From Pseudomonas sp. J452 (GTDB taxonomy: Bacteria; Pseudomonadota; Gammaproteobacteria; Pseudomonadales; Pseudomonadaceae): 64,000 bases of DNA. The notes beneath the pieces are model-generated. The model ran no database searches. It was not told the DNA's origin and saw only the letters and a program-made list of their open reading frames with translations. The DNA lies in NCBI RefSeq assembly GCF_024666525.1, contig NZ_CP088294.1, positions 744,001 to 808,000 on the forward strand, in the 5' to 3' direction. The position numbers and the translations under genes are program-made. Positions 1-16,995 of this stretch are shown in pieces. Within the stretch, counting starts at the first letter, position 1, and each line of letters begins with the position of its first letter.

Positions 1-2
1 CG

Positions 3-26
3 GATGACGACGACGGCGACGAATAA
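3..26 (+). CDS. C-terminal end of an upstream gene (partial)
   Basis: The first bases read in one frame as an acidic tail, DDDDGDE, followed by a TAA stop. A strong hairpin lies 76 bp further on. This is compatible with the last codons of a plus-strand gene that begins before the window. Eight codons are too few to identify the protein, and the reading could be chance. Confidence 0.3.
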   Translation, partial: DDDDGDE

Positions 27-101
27 GCCGCAGGTTCATTGCCAGCCATAAGAGACGGGGCCAATCCAGGCTGTGTGAAAACACGCTGAATGACGGTCCA
101 A

Positions 102-135
102 CCAACGCCCCGACTGGTTCGGGGCGTTGGCATTT
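102..135 (+). terminator. Rho-independent terminator-like hairpin
   Basis: A perfect 12-bp inverted repeat (ccaacgccccga, loop ctggt, tcggggcgttgg) is followed by a short T-containing tail. It lies downstream of the plus-strand tail at the left edge and about 95 bp beyond the hemE stop, so it could end transcription from either side. Confidence 0.65.
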
Positions 136-228
136 CAGGGCGAAGAAAAGTGAACGGAGGCCTCAGCCCATCCACTCGATCAACCGAGCGACACCGAGCA
201 CCTGAATGGCCCGTTTCAAGTTAGGTGG

Positions 229-1296
229 TCAGCCGTGGTACTGCGCCGACAGCTCGTGCACCGCCTCGAAGAAGGCCTTGGCGTGGGCCGGGTCGACTTC
301 CGGGGTGATGCCGTGGCCGAGGTTGAAGACCTGGCCGCTGCCCTGGCCGTAGCTGGCGAGGATGCGCCCGACCTCGGCACGGATCGCCGCCGGGTTGGCA
401 TACAGCACACTCGGATCCATGTTGCCCTGCAGGGCCACCTTGGCGCCGACGCGGGCGCGGGCGCTGCCGATGTCGCAGGTCCAGTCCAGGCCCAGAGCCT
501 CGGCGCCGGTGTCGGCCATGGACTCCAGCCACAGGCCGCCACCCTTGGTGAACAGGATCACCGGCACGCGGCGACCATCGTGTTCGCGGATCAGGCCGTC
601 GACGATCTTCTTCATGTAAGCCAGGGAGAATTCCTGGTAGGCCGCCGCCGACAGGCTGCCGCCCCAGGAGTCGAAGATCTGTACGGCCTGAACGCCGGCC
701 TTGATCTGCCCGTTGAGGTAGCTGGTGACCGACTGCGCCAGCTTGTCGAGCAGCGCGTGCATGGCCTGCGGGTTGTCGTAGAGCATGGCCTTGGACTTGC
801 GGAAGTCCTTCGACGAGCCGCCCTCGACCATGTAGGTGGCCAGGGTCCAGGGGCTGCCGGAGAAGCCGATCAGCGGCACACGGCCGTTCAGCTCGCGACG
901 GATATTGCGCACCGCGTCCATCACGTAGCCCAGGTCCTGCTCCGGATCGGGGATCGGCAGGGCCTCGATGTCGGCCAGGCTGCTGATCACCTTCTGGAAG
1001 CGCGGGCCTTCGCCGGTCTCGAAGTACAGGCCCTGGCCCATGGCGTCGGGGATGGTCAGGATGTCGGAGAACAGGATCGCCGCGTCCAGCTGCGGGTAGC
1101 GGTCCAGCGGCTGGATGGTCACTTCGCAGGCCAGCTCGGGGTTCTTCATCAGGTTGACGAAGTTGCCGGCCTTGGCCCGGGTGGCACGGTATTCCGGCAG
1201 GTAACGACCGGCCTGGCGCATCATCCACACCGGGGTGACGTCGACGGGCTGCTTGAGCAGGGCACGGAGGAAACGGTCGTTCTTCAGGACGGACAT
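229..1296 (-). CDS. hemE: Uroporphyrinogen decarboxylase
   Basis: A 355-residue cytoplasmic enzyme that removes the four acetate carboxyls of uroporphyrinogen III to give coproporphyrinogen III in haem synthesis. Residues 22-36 ([15 protein letters not shown]) are the family signature, with Arg27 and Arg31 in the substrate-carboxylate positions. Asp78 in FSDIL matches the catalytic aspartate. [13 protein letters not shown] and the C-terminal [10 protein letters not shown] are also conserved. The ATG start is preceded by AGGA, and the length is normal. It lies downstream of gltBD and cynS on the same strand, with a cynS terminator in between, so it is probably transcribed on its own. Confidence 0.97.
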   Translation of the reverse strand: MSVLKNDRFLRALLKQPVDVTPVWMMRQAGRYLPEYRATRAKAGNFVNLMKNPELACEVTIQPLDRYPQLDAAILFSDILTIPDAMGQGLYFETGEGPRFQKVISSLADIEALPIPDPEQDLGYVMDAVRNIRRELNGRVPLIGFSGSPWTLATYMVEGGSSKDFRKSKAMLYDNPQAMHALLDKLAQSVTSYLNGQIKAGVQAVQIFDSWGGSLSAAAYQEFSLAYMKKIVDGLIREHDGRRVPVILFTKGGGLWLESMADTGAEALGLDWTCDIGSARARVGAKVALQGNMDPSVLYANPAAIRAEVGRILASYGQGSGQVFNLGHGITPEVDPAHAKAFFEAVHELSAQYHG

Positions 1297-1453
1297 CGGC
1301 AGGATTCCTGGAAATGCGGCTGGGAAACTTCACGGCGGGAGTATGGCGGCAGCGCTCGGCGGCGTCCCCCTCCTCCGGGCGGGCGCCTGGATTGCAGACG
1401 CGCCGCGCGCCGTGGCGCAGAAAAAGTGCGCGCATTTTCGCAGACCACCAAAC

Positions 1454-1480
1454 AAAAGGCACGGCGAGTGCCGTGCCTTT
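1454..1480 (-). terminator. Terminator downstream of cynS
   Basis: A hairpin with stem aaggcacggc and gccgtgcctt around a four-base loop. Read on the minus strand it is followed by a T-rich run (ttttgttt). It begins 31 bp after the cynS stop codon and should separate cynS from hemE. Confidence 0.75.
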
Positions 1481-1510
1481 CGTCTTTCGCGACCTTATGC
1501 CGCGCCCGTG

Positions 1511-1951
1511 TCACCAGGCCTTGTAGGGCAGGAACTTGCCGTTGAGCACGATCTGCACGCGATCGCCCTTGGGGTCGGCAACCCGCGAGATATCCATACT
1601 GAAGTCGATGGCACTCATGATGCCGTCGCCGAATTCCTCGTTGATCAGCTCCTTGATGGTGTCGCCGTAGACATTGATCATCTCGTAGAAGCGGTACACC
1701 AGCGGGTCGGTCGGCACGCTCTTGTCCCAGTGCTTGTGCGGGAAAGCCTGCAGGGCCAGGGCGACCTCACCGGGAAGATCCAGCCTGCGGCACAGGGCCT
1801 CGGCCTTGCCGGCCGGCATGCTGTTCATGCCCAGGCAGGCCGAGGTGGTCCACACCGGCGACATCTCGATAGCCCGGGCCAGCTCGGCCCAGCTCAGATC
1901 GAGACGCTGGCGGGCCTCGCTGATGGCCGCACTCATCTGCTGCTTGTCCAT
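1511..1951 (-). CDS. cynS: Cyanate hydratase (cyanase)
   Basis: A 146-residue cytoplasmic enzyme that converts cyanate and bicarbonate to carbamate and CO2, giving ammonia. The catalytic trio is present as Arg87 and Glu90 (VYRFYEM) and Ser113 (IMSAIDFS). All three sit nine residues earlier than in the 156-residue E. coli protein, so only the N-terminus is shorter. Residues 10-60 form the expected helix-turn-helix-like N-terminal domain. No carbonic anhydrase (cynT) or regulator (cynR) gene adjoins it. It sits between hemE and gltD, which I remember as neighbours in P. aeruginosa, so it may be an insertion at this site. Confidence 0.95.
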   Translation of the reverse strand: MDKQQMSAAISEARQRLDLSWAELARAIEMSPVWTTSACLGMNSMPAGKAEALCRRLDLPGEVALALQAFPHKHWDKSVPTDPLVYRFYEMINVYGDTIKELINEEFGDGIMSAIDFSMDISRVADPKGDRVQIVLNGKFLPYKAW

Positions 1952-2156
1952 GGAAAAACTCCTTCACTACGGTCATGGGCAGCGCCAGGCGGCGTGCCGG
2001 ATAGGGTGTGTGAGGAGACGAAGCAGGAGTCGTACCAGGCGAACGGCGGCCAAGCCCAGCGCATACGGGCAGCGCACCGGCACGCGCTGCGTGCAGTCTT
2101 GAGAGGCTTGCGTACAGAGAGGATTGATCCGCGCGGCTAGCGGACGTAGGCGCGCA

Positions 2157-2177
2157 GACGCCCCAGGATGGGGCGTC
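2157..2177 (-). terminator. Hairpin after gltD
   Basis: A perfect 8-bp stem (gacgcccc / ggggcgtc) with a five-base loop begins 5 bp after the gltD stop. There is no clear T tract, so termination may be weak or the hairpin may only stabilise the mRNA end. Confidence 0.5.
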
Positions 2178-2182
2178 GAGGA

Positions 2183-3610
<1,428 letters not shown>

Positions 3611-3633
3611 TCATCAAACTACTTCAGGCGCAA

Positions 3634-8079
<4,446 letters not shown>

Positions 8080-8187
8080 AGGGACTCTCACCAGGCTGCC
8101 TTTAAAGGCAAATTGCTTTCTAATTCATCGACCTACCTGCCGCGCGCGCAGGAGCAAGCTCCAGCTTGGTGCAGGCAAAGGGCAGAC

Positions 8188-8216
8188 ATTGTACATACGC
8201 ACCCCTGACGTCACAA
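8188..8216 (-). promoter_or_regulatory. Candidate sigma-70 promoter of gltBD with overlapping inverted repeat
   Basis: On the minus strand a -35 TTGTGA (8211-8216) and a -10 TACAAT (8188-8193) are separated by exactly 17 bp, about 100 bp upstream of the gltB ATG. An inverted repeat cgtcac-N8-gtgacg (8209-8228) overlaps the -35 box and could bind a regulator. This is sequence-only evidence. Confidence 0.5.
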
Positions 8217-8326
8217 ATCTTCGTGACGGCGGGATGAATTCTTATGTCGCACTAGCGAAAGGCAGCGACCGACGGCTCGTGCTAGCACCGACCGGTCACC
8301 AAATGACAGGCAAATCACAGGCCACT

Positions 8327-8552
8327 TAGAACCTGCCTGGGATCTTTTGAGCGAGAGCCGGGCAAGGCGCAATTGGGCGAGGGCGCGGAGTTCACGAGGT
8401 GTAAATGAGCAGTACTCGCTTCACTCGCCCTTCGGACCGCGCTGAAGCGCGTTAGCCGTAAGCGGCTTGCCGAGCCCAATTGACCAGCCTTCGGCTGTTA
8501 CTGCGTTGCAACGCAGCACGGTCGACAATCAAGGGATCCAAGGCAGGCTCTA
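8327..8552. mobile_element. TA-flanked miniature inverted-repeat element (MITE-1)
   Basis: A 226-bp non-coding element with imperfect terminal inverted repeats. The left end reads TAGAACCTGCCTGGGATC and the complement of the right end reads TAGAGCCTGCCTTGGATC. Both ends finish in TA, suggesting a TA target duplication. It carries no ORF. Its inside shares a 22-base core with the element at 25716-25861. It fills the space between gltB and the SPOR-domain gene and provides that gene's stop codon. Confidence 0.7.
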
Positions 8553-10178
8553 ACGAGCCTGCACCGCCTCTTGCTGAATACTGGCAAAGCTACGCGGCCA
8601 CGGCTTACCGGCCTGCACGCTAGCCGGCAGCGACTTGATCGCCGCTTGCGCCGCCGCCCGACTGGAGAACTTGCCATAGGTCACTACATACAGTGGCTGC
8701 CCCTGGTGCATCTTCTTGAAGTAGCGGTACTCGGCGCCGTTCTTACTCACGAAGGTCTGGGCACCTGCCTCCGAGCGGGTACCGAGGATCTGCAGGGCAA
8801 ACTGACTGGCTGGCTGCGCACCGTACCAACCGGTACTGGCAGAACCAACCTTGGCCACAGCGACTGGCGCAGGCTTGACCGCTACCGGCTTGACTACAGG
8901 AGCCGGCTTGGCCGCCACCACCGGAGCAGGAGCTGGCGCGGCAATAGGCCGCACCGACTGAGCAACCGCAGCGACCGGTTGCACTGGAGCAACCGGCACC
9001 ACAGGCGCAACCGGAGCGACTGGTGCTGGCGCAGCGACGGGATCCGCCTGGGCAATAGGCTGCGCAGAAGGCAAAGCCGTCAGGCTTTCCGCCTCACCAC
9101 CCTCCTCACCTTCGTCCATACCGGAAGCCTGTGCCAAGGGTTCACGAATAACCGGCTGCGCCTCACCCACCAGAGGCAAGGGCAACGGCTGACTGGTACC
9201 CGCGAACTCTATGGCGGCGCCCCCCTCAGGTTTGGTAGCTGGCGCCGGCACGGCACTCTCGGTTGCCGCCACTGGCGCTACCGCATCAGGTAGCACCGCT
9301 ACTGGCGCATCCACAGCCGAAAGCTCCTGGCGCCCCTGCATGAACCAAGCGGCACCCAGCCCAAGGACTACCACTGCCACCGCCAACAGATGCTTCTTCG
9401 GCAAACCAAGCGCACCACTTGCCGCGCTCGCGGCACTGCGCTGCGCCAGCATTGCTTCGATCAATACATCGCGCGCAACCTGGTTGATCCCGCCCGGCCA
9501 GCCGCCGGAGCTGATATGGATATCACTGACCTGGTCATCGGTAAGCAGCTCGACACCCTGACCTGCACCATCCAGGCGCTGCGCCAGATATTCGCGAGTT
9601 TCATCCTCGCTGTAAGGCAGCAGTTCGATCGCATGGAAGCGCTCCTCACCGTCAGCCAGAGCGTCCAGGCGCGAGACAAGCTCAGGCTCGGCAAACAGGA
9701 ATACATGCGGGCGAGCTTCGGCGGTACCCGCCGCCAAGGTCAGCAGACCTTCAATGGCAGCATCTGCCAACAGCTCGGCATCGTCGACCAGCAGATAGAC
9801 TTCCTGACCGGTAAGCGCCAACTGGGCAATGTGCGCCAGGATGCTGCGCACATCCAGCTGCTGAATCCCCAAGCCCTGAGCAACCTGACGCAGAACACCG
9901 GCCACATCTCCCGCGCCACGCGCAGAGACAACCACGCTATGCACGGCCTGCTTGTTGGTACTGGCAACCAGTGCCTGACGCAGCAGTGTCTTGCCGCTAC
10001 CGAGCGGGCCAGTGACCACCAACAGCAGTTGGCTGTAGCGCGCGAGATGATGCAGCTGCCCGAGCACCGGTTTGCGCTGCGCCGGGAAGAAACGAAAACC
10101 AGGAACGCGTGCAGCGAACGGGTCATGGCTGAACTGGTAATGGCCCAGATAGGCCTCATCGGCATGCAGACTGGTCAT
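8550..10178 (-). CDS. Membrane-anchored AAA/SPOR-domain protein (DamX-like)
   Basis: A 542-residue protein with an ExeA/AAA-type ATPase region (Walker A GPLGSGKT at 57-64, Walker B-like YLLVDDAE near 128-135), one membrane helix at 263-280, a long Pro/Ala/Val-rich periplasmic linker and a C-terminal SPOR domain (about 462-540) that should bind denuded septal peptidoglycan. This architecture matches the Pseudomonas gene downstream of aroB (PA5037 in PAO1, from memory). I chose ATG 10178 (MTSLHADEAY), 10 bp after aroB. The TAG stop lies in the end of MITE-1, so the last residues may have been changed by the insertion. Confidence 0.85.
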   Translation of the reverse strand: MTSLHADEAYLGHYQFSHDPFAARVPGFRFFPAQRKPVLGQLHHLARYSQLLLVVTGPLGSGKTLLRQALVASTNKQAVHSVVVSARGAGDVAGVLRQVAQGLGIQQLDVRSILAHIAQLALTGQEVYLLVDDAELLADAAIEGLLTLAAGTAEARPHVFLFAEPELVSRLDALADGEERFHAIELLPYSEDETREYLAQRLDGAGQGVELLTDDQVSDIHISSGGWPGGINQVARDVLIEAMLAQRSAASAASGALGLPKKHLLAVAVVVLGLGAAWFMQGRQELSAVDAPVAVLPDAVAPVAATESAVPAPATKPEGGAAIEFAGTSQPLPLPLVGEAQPVIREPLAQASGMDEGEEGGEAESLTALPSAQPIAQADPVAAPAPVAPVAPVVPVAPVQPVAAVAQSVRPIAAPAPAPVVAAKPAPVVKPVAVKPAPVAVAKVGSASTGWYGAQPASQFALQILGTRSEAGAQTFVSKNGAEYRYFKKMHQGQPLYVVTYGKFSSRAAAQAAIKSLPASVQAGKPWPRSFASIQQEAVQAR

Positions 10179-10188
10179 GGAGCTCTCG

Positions 10189-11292
10189 TTATTGATCAAG
10201 TTGTGCCACCAGAGCGCTGTAATCAGCACTCAGCGTGGCATCTAACACTTCACGCGGAAACTCATCGGTCACGGTGGCTTCGCCCATGCGGCGCAGCAAC
10301 ACCAGGCGCATACGGCCATCGAGGACCTTCTTGTCTACCGCCATGTGTTCGAGGAAATGCTCGGGCGTCATCTCAGCAGGTGGCACCACTGGCAGACCAG
10401 CCTTGATCAGCAGCCGCAACGCGCGGTCTCGCTCATCCGAGGAAATCCACCCCAGGCGCGTAGACATCTCCAGCGCCATTGCAGTTCCAGCGCCAACTGC
10501 CTCGCCATGCAGCCAGACGCCATAGCCCATATGGGTTTCTATGGCATGACCAAATGTATGGCCGAGGTTGAGAATCGCACGCAGCCCGGACTCACGCTCA
10601 TCCGCCCCGACAACTCGCGCCTTGGCAGCACAGGAGCGTTCGATTGCCTCGATGAGTGCCTGGCCATCGAGGGCACGCAGCGCATCGATATGCTGTTCAA
10701 GCCAGGCCAGGAAGTCTTCATCGCAAATCAGGCCGTATTTGATGACTTCGGCTAATCCTGCAGACAACTCGCGCACAGGCAGGGTCGCCAGCACCGCGGT
10801 ATCGATAATCACGGCCTGGGGCTGATAGAAAGCCCCAATCATGTTCTTGCCCAGCGGATGATTGATCCCGGTCTTGCCACCGACAGACGAGTCAACCTGG
10901 GACAGCAGCGTGGTCGGCACCTGAATGAAATCCACCCCACGCTGGTAACAGGCTGCAGCGAACCCCGCCATATCACCAATCACACCGCCGCCCAGGGCAA
11001 TCACGGTGGTACGGCGATCATGTCGAGCCTGCAACAGACCGTCGAAAATCAGCTGAAGGGTTTCCCATGTCTTGAAGGCTTCGCCATCGGGCAGCACGAT
11101 TGCCGTCAGTTCGCAGCCAGCCAAGCTGGCCTCGAGCTTTTGCAGATAGAGTGGAGCAACGGTTTCGTTGGTTACGATAGCCACCTGGCGTCCCGCCAGA
11201 TGCGCCTTGAACAGATCGGCACGAGCCAGCAGACCCGCACCTATGTAGATGGGATAACTGCGCTCACCTAGATCGACTGTAAGAGTCCGCAT
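10189..11292 (-). CDS. aroB: 3-dehydroquinate synthase
   Basis: A 367-residue NAD- and metal-dependent enzyme that cyclises DAHP to 3-dehydroquinate, step two of the shikimate pathway. [11 protein letters not shown] and the run [20 protein letters not shown] are the conserved NAD and substrate regions. The metal-binding [12 protein letters not shown] is present in the C-terminal half. The start [10 protein letters not shown] was chosen over a codon eight residues upstream because it is the family start. It follows aroK by 50 bp and precedes the SPOR gene in the pil-aro transcription unit. Confidence 0.97.
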   Translation of the reverse strand: MRTLTVDLGERSYPIYIGAGLLARADLFKAHLAGRQVAIVTNETVAPLYLQKLEASLAGCELTAIVLPDGEAFKTWETLQLIFDGLLQARHDRRTTVIALGGGVIGDMAGFAAACYQRGVDFIQVPTTLLSQVDSSVGGKTGINHPLGKNMIGAFYQPQAVIIDTAVLATLPVRELSAGLAEVIKYGLICDEDFLAWLEQHIDALRALDGQALIEAIERSCAAKARVVGADERESGLRAILNLGHTFGHAIETHMGYGVWLHGEAVGAGTAMALEMSTRLGWISSDERDRALRLLIKAGLPVVPPAEMTPEHFLEHMAVDKKVLDGRMRLVLLRRMGEATVTDEFPREVLDATLSADYSALVAQLDQ

Positions 11293-11342
11293 GACGCCCC
11301 CGTTATGAAAGGGCACTAGGATAGCGCAGTTAGGCCTGTCCT

Positions 11343-11861
11343 TTAATGGGGAGCAAGCGCATCAAGTCGGTCGATGATTTCCTGCACCACCATGCGTGGC
11401 GGGCGCTCATCGGTCTCGACAATCACATCAGCGATCTCGCGGTACAACGGGTCGCGAATTTCCATCAGATTGGCGAGCACTTTAGCGGGGTCAGAGTTAC
11501 GCAAGAGCGGGCGATTGCGATCACGAGAAGTGCGATCCAACTGCTGCTCAACTGACGCATGCAGATAAACCACACGACCACCAGTACTAAGCGCCTGGCG
11601 GTTCTCGAGGCGCAATACCACGCCGCCGCCCGTCGCGATCACCGCACCAGAAAGCTCGCAAAGCTCCGCGATCATCGACTGCTCGCGCTCACGAAAGCCT
11701 TGCTCACCCTCCACATCAAAGATCCAGGGAATATCGGCACCGGTACGCTGCTCGATTTCCTTGTCTGAATCCTTGAACTGCAGTTTCAACTCTTTTGCCA
11801 ACAACCGCCCGATGGTGCTTTTACCAGCCCCCATCGGGCCAACCAGTATCAAATTCCGCAC
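11343..11861 (-). CDS. aroK: Shikimate kinase
   Basis: A 172-residue kinase that phosphorylates shikimate with ATP. Walker [10 protein letters not shown] is at residues 8-16, the shikimate-binding [11 protein letters not shown] follows, and GGGVVLR and the lid RDRNRPLL are present. The start is GTG, 4 bp after the pilQ stop. Linkage of pilQ to aroKB is a conserved Pseudomonas arrangement. Confidence 0.97.
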   Translation of the reverse strand: MRNLILVGPMGAGKSTIGRLLAKELKLQFKDSDKEIEQRTGADIPWIFDVEGEQGFREREQSMIAELCELSGAVIATGGGVVLRLENRQALSTGGRVVYLHASVEQQLDRTSRDRNRPLLRNSDPAKVLANLMEIRDPLYREIADVIVETDERPPRMVVQEIIDRLDALAPH

Positions 11862-11865
11862 AGCA

Positions 11866-13962
11866 TCACGGGCTCACTGCAATGGCTTGATTGTTCATGA
11901 TACGCGGGGTGAGGAACACCAGTAGCTCAGACTTGGAATCCTGAACCACGTCACGACGGAACAGGCGACCGATATACGGCATATCACCCAGCAACGGCAC
12001 CTTGTCGACAGACTTGGACTGCGTGTTACTGAAAATACCGCCGATCACGATGGTTTCACCGTCGCTCACCAGTACCTTTGCATTGACTTCGTTAGTCAGA
12101 ATCGAAGGTGTACCATTCACTTGGTTGGAGAAATCCGCCGCATCCTTGTTGACCTTCACCTCGATAATCACACGATTATCCGGGGTAATCTGCGGCGTGA
12201 CCTCCAGGGACAGGTTGGCCTCGGCGAAAGCCGTGGTGGCTGCACCACTGGAGGAAGCTTCCGGATACGGAATCTTCGCACCCTTGAGGATCTTGGCGGT
12301 TTCCTTATCCGAGGTAACGACCTTCGGCTGGGAAATGATTTCACCGTTACCGGTCTTCTCCATGGCCGACAGCTCAAGATCCAGCAGAGTATTATCGGTG
12401 ATGAAGCCCAGGTTCAGCCCCGCAGTACGACCTGCTGCACCGAGATCAACAAAGTTACCGGCCTGAAACTCCAGCGGATCGGTGTCCTTCTCGAGACTGT
12501 TGCTGCCACCAGCAACCCAGTTGTTGTCACCAAGCCCCACACCACGCCACTCAACCCCCAGCTCTTTGTCAAAATCCACGTTCGCTTCGACGATACGGGC
12601 CTCGACCATCACCTGGCGCACCGGAATATCGAGCTGAGTCACGATACGGCGCAGCTCGTCTATTCGCTCCTGAGTCAGATAAGCGATCAGGCTGTTGGTT
12701 CGATCATCGAAAATGATCTTGCCGCGCACGTCCTTCTCCAGACTGCCCTGATCGTTTGCATCCTCAAAAAGCTTGGCGATATCGGAGGCCTTGGCGTAGT
12801 TCAGTTGAACCACCTCACGACGCAGCGGAGCCAGTTCAGCCAGCTGCTGCTTGGCCTCAAGCTCCTGACGCTCACGGGCCGCAATTTCGTCAGCCGGCGC
12901 CACCAGAAGCACATTGCCGACCTTGCGCTTATCGAGCCCACGAGTCTTCAGCACCAGATCCAGCGCTTGGTCCCATGGCACATTCTGCAAACGCAGAGTG
13001 ATGTTGCCCTGCACCGTGTCGCTGGCCACTAGGTTCAGATCGGTGAAGTCAGCAATCAGCTGGAGAACCGAACGAACATCAATATCCTGGAAATTCAGCG
13101 AAAGCTTCTCGCCGGTGTAGGCAAAACGCTCAGCCTTACGCTTCTCTACATCGTCCTGAGTGAGCGGCTTAACACTGATGGTCAGCTTGTTATCTGCCTG
13201 GAACACCAGGTAATCATAGAAACCAGTAGGCTCTACAGTTACGGAAGCACCATCGCCCTTGGCCACTGCGTTAACGAATTGAACCGGAGTTGCAAAGTCT
13301 TTCACATCCAGACGAGCACGCAATGCCTCAGGTAATTGAGTCTTGGCGAAGTCCAGACGAATCTTGCCACCCTGCTCCTGGATATCCGGACTCACAGTCG
13401 GATCGGACAAATCGATGACAACATTGCCTTCGCCCATTTCGCCGCGCTGAAAATCAATACCCTTGATTGCACGACCGACTGGCGCATATGCCTGCACTGG
13501 TTGAGGAACCGCGCTTGAGCCACTCTGCGCCGCACTTACATTCGCAGTATCACCCACAACCACATAGAGACTCTTGCCATCGGCACGAGTGCTGTATGGA
13601 GCGAGAGTAGAGAGGTTGATAATCAGGCGGGTACGATCTTTTGCTTCTACAACCGTCACGCTACGTGCATTGCCCACACCAAGCTCACGATTCTTCGCAC
13701 CCAGTTTATTGGCAACGCCGGGCATATCCAGCGCAATTCGAGCTGGCTGCTCAATGGTGTAGCCCCGCGGGGCAGCAACAGGCTCGTCGAAAGTAAGCTT
13801 CAGTTCGACTTTGTCACCAGGTAGCGAAGCCACATCTAGAGCTTCGAGGTTTGCAGCCAGCAATGCAGGCGCAAACATGGCAACAACAAGCGAAATGCCA
13901 AGACGAGATAAAGAGCTATTCATCAGCCTGTTCCATTCTGCAGATCTATAATTGTTTTTCAT
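11866..13962 (-). CDS. pilQ: Type IV pilus secretin
   Basis: An outer-membrane secretin of about 698 residues that forms the gated pore for the type IV pilus fibre. It has a signal peptide (hydrophobic [16 protein letters not shown]), AMIN peptidoglycan-binding domains in the N-terminal third, a secretin_N/STN region ([20 protein letters not shown]) and the C-terminal secretin domain ([20 protein letters not shown] through [10 protein letters not shown]). The start at 13962 has GGGG upstream and lies 14 bp after pilP. The alternative ATG at 13923 (MNSSLSRLG) matches the P. aeruginosa start as I recall it. This is the last pil gene of the pilMNOPQ operon. Confidence 0.95.
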   Translation of the reverse strand: MKNNYRSAEWNRLMNSSLSRLGISLVVAMFAPALLAANLEALDVASLPGDKVELKLTFDEPVAAPRGYTIEQPARIALDMPGVANKLGAKNRELGVGNARSVTVVEAKDRTRLIINLSTLAPYSTRADGKSLYVVVGDTANVSAAQSGSSAVPQPVQAYAPVGRAIKGIDFQRGEMGEGNVVIDLSDPTVSPDIQEQGGKIRLDFAKTQLPEALRARLDVKDFATPVQFVNAVAKGDGASVTVEPTGFYDYLVFQADNKLTISVKPLTQDDVEKRKAERFAYTGEKLSLNFQDIDVRSVLQLIADFTDLNLVASDTVQGNITLRLQNVPWDQALDLVLKTRGLDKRKVGNVLLVAPADEIAARERQELEAKQQLAELAPLRREVVQLNYAKASDIAKLFEDANDQGSLEKDVRGKIIFDDRTNSLIAYLTQERIDELRRIVTQLDIPVRQVMVEARIVEANVDFDKELGVEWRGVGLGDNNWVAGGSNSLEKDTDPLEFQAGNFVDLGAAGRTAGLNLGFITDNTLLDLELSAMEKTGNGEIISQPKVVTSDKETAKILKGAKIPYPEASSSGAATTAFAEANLSLEVTPQITPDNRVIIEVKVNKDAADFSNQVNGTPSILTNEVNAKVLVSDGETIVIGGIFSNTQSKSVDKVPLLGDMPYIGRLFRRDVVQDSKSELLVFLTPRIMNNQAIAVSP

Positions 13963-13976
13963 GATTGACCCCGCCA

Positions 13977-14504
13977 TTAAGAGCGCTCTTTGAGAGTAAG
14001 ACTGCGAGGACGCTCGAGCCATCCACCCTCACCATCGGGAACAATTTCAGTCACATCCACTTTTGCCTCGTCAACCAGGGTCACTCGACCGTGATTGCGC
14101 CCCAGATAATCACCGACCTTGACTCGATGCACGCCACCCGCACCACGAACCAGTGCATAGGTAGCCCCATCATTGGCCAAGGTTCCGACCATCTCGAAAG
14201 TTTCAATATTGAAGCCTTCAAGGAACTGACGAACACGCGCCTCATCAGGCTTGATATCTTTCGAGCCTTTCTGCTGCGCCGCAAGATCAATTTTTATCGG
14301 TGGCTGGAACGGGCTGCGGAGCGCAGCGGCACCATAAGTAAAAGCTTCATAAGGCTGAAATTTTGGCAAAGGCTCAATGGAACCCTTGGGGCGAGCGCGC
14401 TCCTGATCCATAAACGTTTGCAGGTCAGAAAAATCATTGCCTCCCATGCAACCAGACAGGGCAGAAGCCAGTAACACGCTAAAGAACAAACGAACGACTG
14501 TCAT
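13977..14504 (-). CDS. pilP: Type IV pilus inner-membrane lipoprotein
   Basis: A 175-residue lipoprotein with lipobox LSGC (Cys19). PilP links the PilN-PilO inner-membrane complex to the PilQ secretin through its C-terminal beta domain (about residues 85-170, with VGTLANDGATYALVR and VKVGDYLGRNHGRV). It overlaps the pilO stop by four bases, indicating translational coupling. Confidence 0.95.
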   Translation of the reverse strand: MTVVRLFFSVLLASALSGCMGGNDFSDLQTFMDQERARPKGSIEPLPKFQPYEAFTYGAAALRSPFQPPIKIDLAAQQKGSKDIKPDEARVRQFLEGFNIETFEMVGTLANDGATYALVRGAGGVHRVKVGDYLGRNHGRVTLVDEAKVDVTEIVPDGEGGWLERPRSLTLKERS

Positions 14505-15124
14505 TTCTTCAGCTCCTGGTCGTTGTATCGATAGGTTTTCGCAAGAACACTCATATTCAACCGCGAAACGCTATCTGCCTCAGCTGGTTTAATCTCGAAA
14601 TCGTGCAGTGTCACAATTCGCGGCAGACTGGCAACGCCACTGACAAATGTAGCCAGATCGTGGTAACTGCCAACCACCGATATCTGAATGGGGAGCTCAA
14701 TATAGAACTGCTGAGTCACCTCTGGCTGAAGCTTGATTTCTTCAAACTCCAAGCCACTTCCTAAGCCAGTCCTGGTAATATCCTCAAGCAAGCCTGGTAC
14801 TTCAGTATCGCTAGGCAACTGCCGCAGCAATGCACCAAATGACTCTTCCATTTCCGTCATCTGCACCTTGTAAGCGTCCAGATTGGCGGCCTGAAAAGCC
14901 TTTGTAGAAAACTGCTGTTTCAGTGCTCCCTCCTCGGCGCGCTTAATATCCAGCCCCCCCTGCAGATCCTGCAGGTAAAGATAGTAGCCGAGAGCAACAG
15001 CACCGATTAGCAGCAATATGCAGGCTATGCCTTTAACCGCTACGGGCCAAGACCCAACATTATTAAAGTCAAGATCAGAAAAATCGACCTTGCGCAAAGA
15101 CTCCAGAGACTCAGAAAGGCTCAT
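14501..15124 (-). CDS. pilO: Type IV pilus inner-membrane protein PilO
   Basis: A 207-residue bitopic inner-membrane protein: a short cytoplasmic N-terminus, one membrane helix at about 29-50, a coiled coil, then a ferredoxin-like periplasmic domain that pairs with PilN. YIELPIQISVVGSYHDLATF is the typical PilO core. It overlaps both neighbours by 1-4 bases in the pilMNOPQ operon. Confidence 0.95.
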   Translation of the reverse strand: MSLSESLESLRKVDFSDLDFNNVGSWPVAVKGIACILLLIGAVALGYYLYLQDLQGGLDIKRAEEGALKQQFSTKAFQAANLDAYKVQMTEMEESFGALLRQLPSDTEVPGLLEDITRTGLGSGLEFEEIKLQPEVTQQFYIELPIQISVVGSYHDLATFVSGVASLPRIVTLHDFEIKPAEADSVSRLNMSVLAKTYRYNDQELKK

Positions 15125-15746
15125 TATTTTTTACCTCCTGCTTTGCCCTGTGTCTTTTTCTTGCCACCTTTCTCGACAACAGCCTCTTCCTCAGCCTCTT
15201 CACCCGGCCGAGTCTGCTTGACGGTGAGTTTGAATACGTTGGCCTGATCGACCGCACCTGCGGTAATGGCCTTGACCTCGGTCAAGTTCGGTTCTTTCAG
15301 CCAATCGGACGAGTCCAGGTTACGCATAAGGTTGGAAACCCGGTTATTCGACTCTGCAGCGCCTGTTATGGCGATCGACTTGCCCGTCATCTTCAACTCG
15401 GTGAAAAAGACACCATCGGGCAGGGTACGCACGAACTGATCAAAAACCCGGCCAATGATTGGACGATTGCCCTGCAGATCCTGGATGATTTTCATCCGCT
15501 CAAGCAGCTGCTCACGACGAGTTTTCAGCTCGCTGATTTCTTTGATTCGAGCATCGAGCACTGCAATTTCCTTGCGCACGAATTCGTTACGCGCAGTCTG
15601 CTGCTCAATGGCCGAGTTCAAATATTGACCGGCGAGAAATACCAAGCCCGCCGAAACCACAAGTACGCCACCAAGGGCTACCAGAAAACGCTGCTTGCGC
15701 TCTTCTCGCAGCTGTTCGCGCCAGGGAAGAAGGTTGATCCGTGCCA

Positions 15747-15747
<1 letters not shown>
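15124..15747 (-). CDS. pilN: Type IV pilus inner-membrane protein PilN
   Basis: A 207-residue protein that starts with the invariant ARINLLPWRE, the PilM-binding peptide, followed by a membrane helix at about 22-43 and a periplasmic coiled coil plus ferredoxin-like domain. The lysine- and glutamate-rich C-terminal tail (about 185-207, EEAEEEAVVEKGGKKKTQG) is low-complexity. It overlaps pilO and pilM by one base each. Confidence 0.95.
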
Positions 15748-16838
<1,091 letters not shown>

Positions 16839-16917
16839 TTACGGACTATTTATGTTTTTCCACATTAAATAGCAGTCTTGACAGAAGCGCAAATGGCTAC
16901 CCTGCAAAAAAACCGCT

Positions 16918-16923
16918 TATAAT
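16918..16923 (+). promoter_or_regulatory. Possible -10 box for ponA
   Basis: A perfect TATAAT lies 72 bp upstream of the ponA ATG in the pilM-ponA divergent region. No good -35 box sits at 16-18 bp, and the nearest TTGACA (16878-16883) is 34 bp away. A promoter here is possible but unproved. Confidence 0.3.
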
Positions 16924-16995
16924 GTGAACAGTTTTTCTCTTTTCGCACCAACCAGCGCTTAACCCATTCTTTTATCTGGAAATCCAAGAGCCCTA

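Noticed and set aside
16878..16923. TTGACA plus TATAAT as a ponA promoter
   Set aside because: The spacing is 34 bp, about twice that allowed for a sigma-70 promoter. Only the -10 box is reported, at low confidence.
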